Below the pieces are notes generated by a model that had not been told where the DNA came from, did not search any database, and saw only the letters and a program-made list of their open reading frames with translations. Shown here one piece after another: positions 63,917 through 64,000 of a stretch of DNA of 64,000 nucleotides. The position numbers were made by a program, and so were the translations under genes. Numbering within the stretch: the stretch's first letter is position 1; each line of letters opens with the position of its first letter. Source of the DNA: Bacillota bacterium. GTDB lineage: Bacteria; Bacillota; Clostridia; Acetivibrionales; Acetivibrionaceae. The stretch lies in NCBI GenBank assembly GCA_023398495.1, contig JAEWSG010000226.1, forward strand, positions 88,027-152,026, read 5' to 3'.

Positions 63917-64000
63917 AGAATGTAAACGAAGCGAAGGAATAGTCGAATCACTGTTTGAGCGAAGCGAGTTTGATTCGACCCGTAGCGAGTTTTACATTCT
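63917..64000. repeat. Palindromic element running to the window edge
   Basis: AGAATGTAAA (63917-63926) pairs with TTTACATTCT (63991-64000), and inside it TCGAATCA (63943-63950) pairs with TGATTCGA (63971-63978). Between them GAAGCGA/GAGCGAAGCGAG words repeat. The matching arm ends exactly at the window edge, so the element may extend beyond it. Confidence 0.65.

Noticed and set aside
1..64000. CRISPR array
   Set aside because: No run of regularly spaced identical 25-40 bp repeats anywhere; the repeated elements found are dispersed or palindromic.

Overview
The window is low-G+C Firmicutes DNA. Strong AGGAGG-type ribosome sites, SLH domains, copper-amine-oxidase-type stalk domains, WG-repeat lipoproteins, PrsW, an NfnAB pair and above all a type I dockerin (gene at 44523-46424, plus a second dockerin relic at 56341-56418) point to a cellulosome-forming anaerobic Clostridia member of the Acetivibrio/Ruminiclostridium kind. 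The species cannot be fixed from sequence reading alone.

Layout. 1-5532: an operon-like run of an ABC exporter, a family-1 glycosyltransferase, an archaeal-type ADH synthase-like aldolase, a 3-dehydroquinate synthase II-like enzyme and a family-2 glycosyltransferase. It resembles a small biosynthetic cluster, possibly for an aminohydroxybenzoate-derived glycoside. 5858-9298: peptidases (M29, PepF) and a MazG-like pyrophosphohydrolase. 9529-12654: a large FnIII/SLH surface protein. 12855-17039: nfnAB and gdhA (NADPH and glutamate metabolism), followed by tRNA-Arg. 17458-20862: an amino-acid kinase, a gene relic and a secreted beta-propeller-like protein.

21249-27827 is the most interesting part: a tightly overlapping three-gene operon encoding a HEAT/ARM-like protein, a SWIM zinc-finger protein and a retron-type reverse transcriptase. 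After a terminator it is followed by a separate 201-nt structured element that has the architecture of a retron msr-msd: a perfect 15-bp a1/a2 pair, small GC-rich hairpins and a long msd-like hairpin. The protein set matches what I recall as retron type XIII. The ncRNA lies downstream of the RT and has its own promoter, which is unusual.

27910-33294: pabB-pabC, a lipoprotein, an IS element, tadA and tRNA-Ser. 33579-34793: a G+C-richer AAA ATPase that is probably acquired. 35040-46424: an arabinose/hemicellulose utilisation locus (sugar ABC importer, GH127, YesN/YesM-type two-component system, dockerin-bearing glycosidase) in which two transcription units start with a nearly identical 70-bp promoter block. 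46762-54115: a secreted DJ-1-like protein, an AraC regulator, two large surface proteins and a small Cys-containing peptide gene. 54177-56418 is a decay zone (isochorismatase-like, K+ channel, nucleotidyltransferase and dockerin remnants, plus an intact antitoxin-like gene with paired operators). 56570-63655: an AAA/PD-(D/E)XK protein, a Nudix hydrolase, PrsW, a WG-repeat lipoprotein and a thermonuclease.

Two non-coding themes recur. One is an interspersed ~100-bp two-hairpin repeat (8826, 40452, partial at 44389) whose second stem shows compensatory changes. The other is a set of large perfect or near-perfect palindromes (60529-60667, 18656-18736, 63917-64000).
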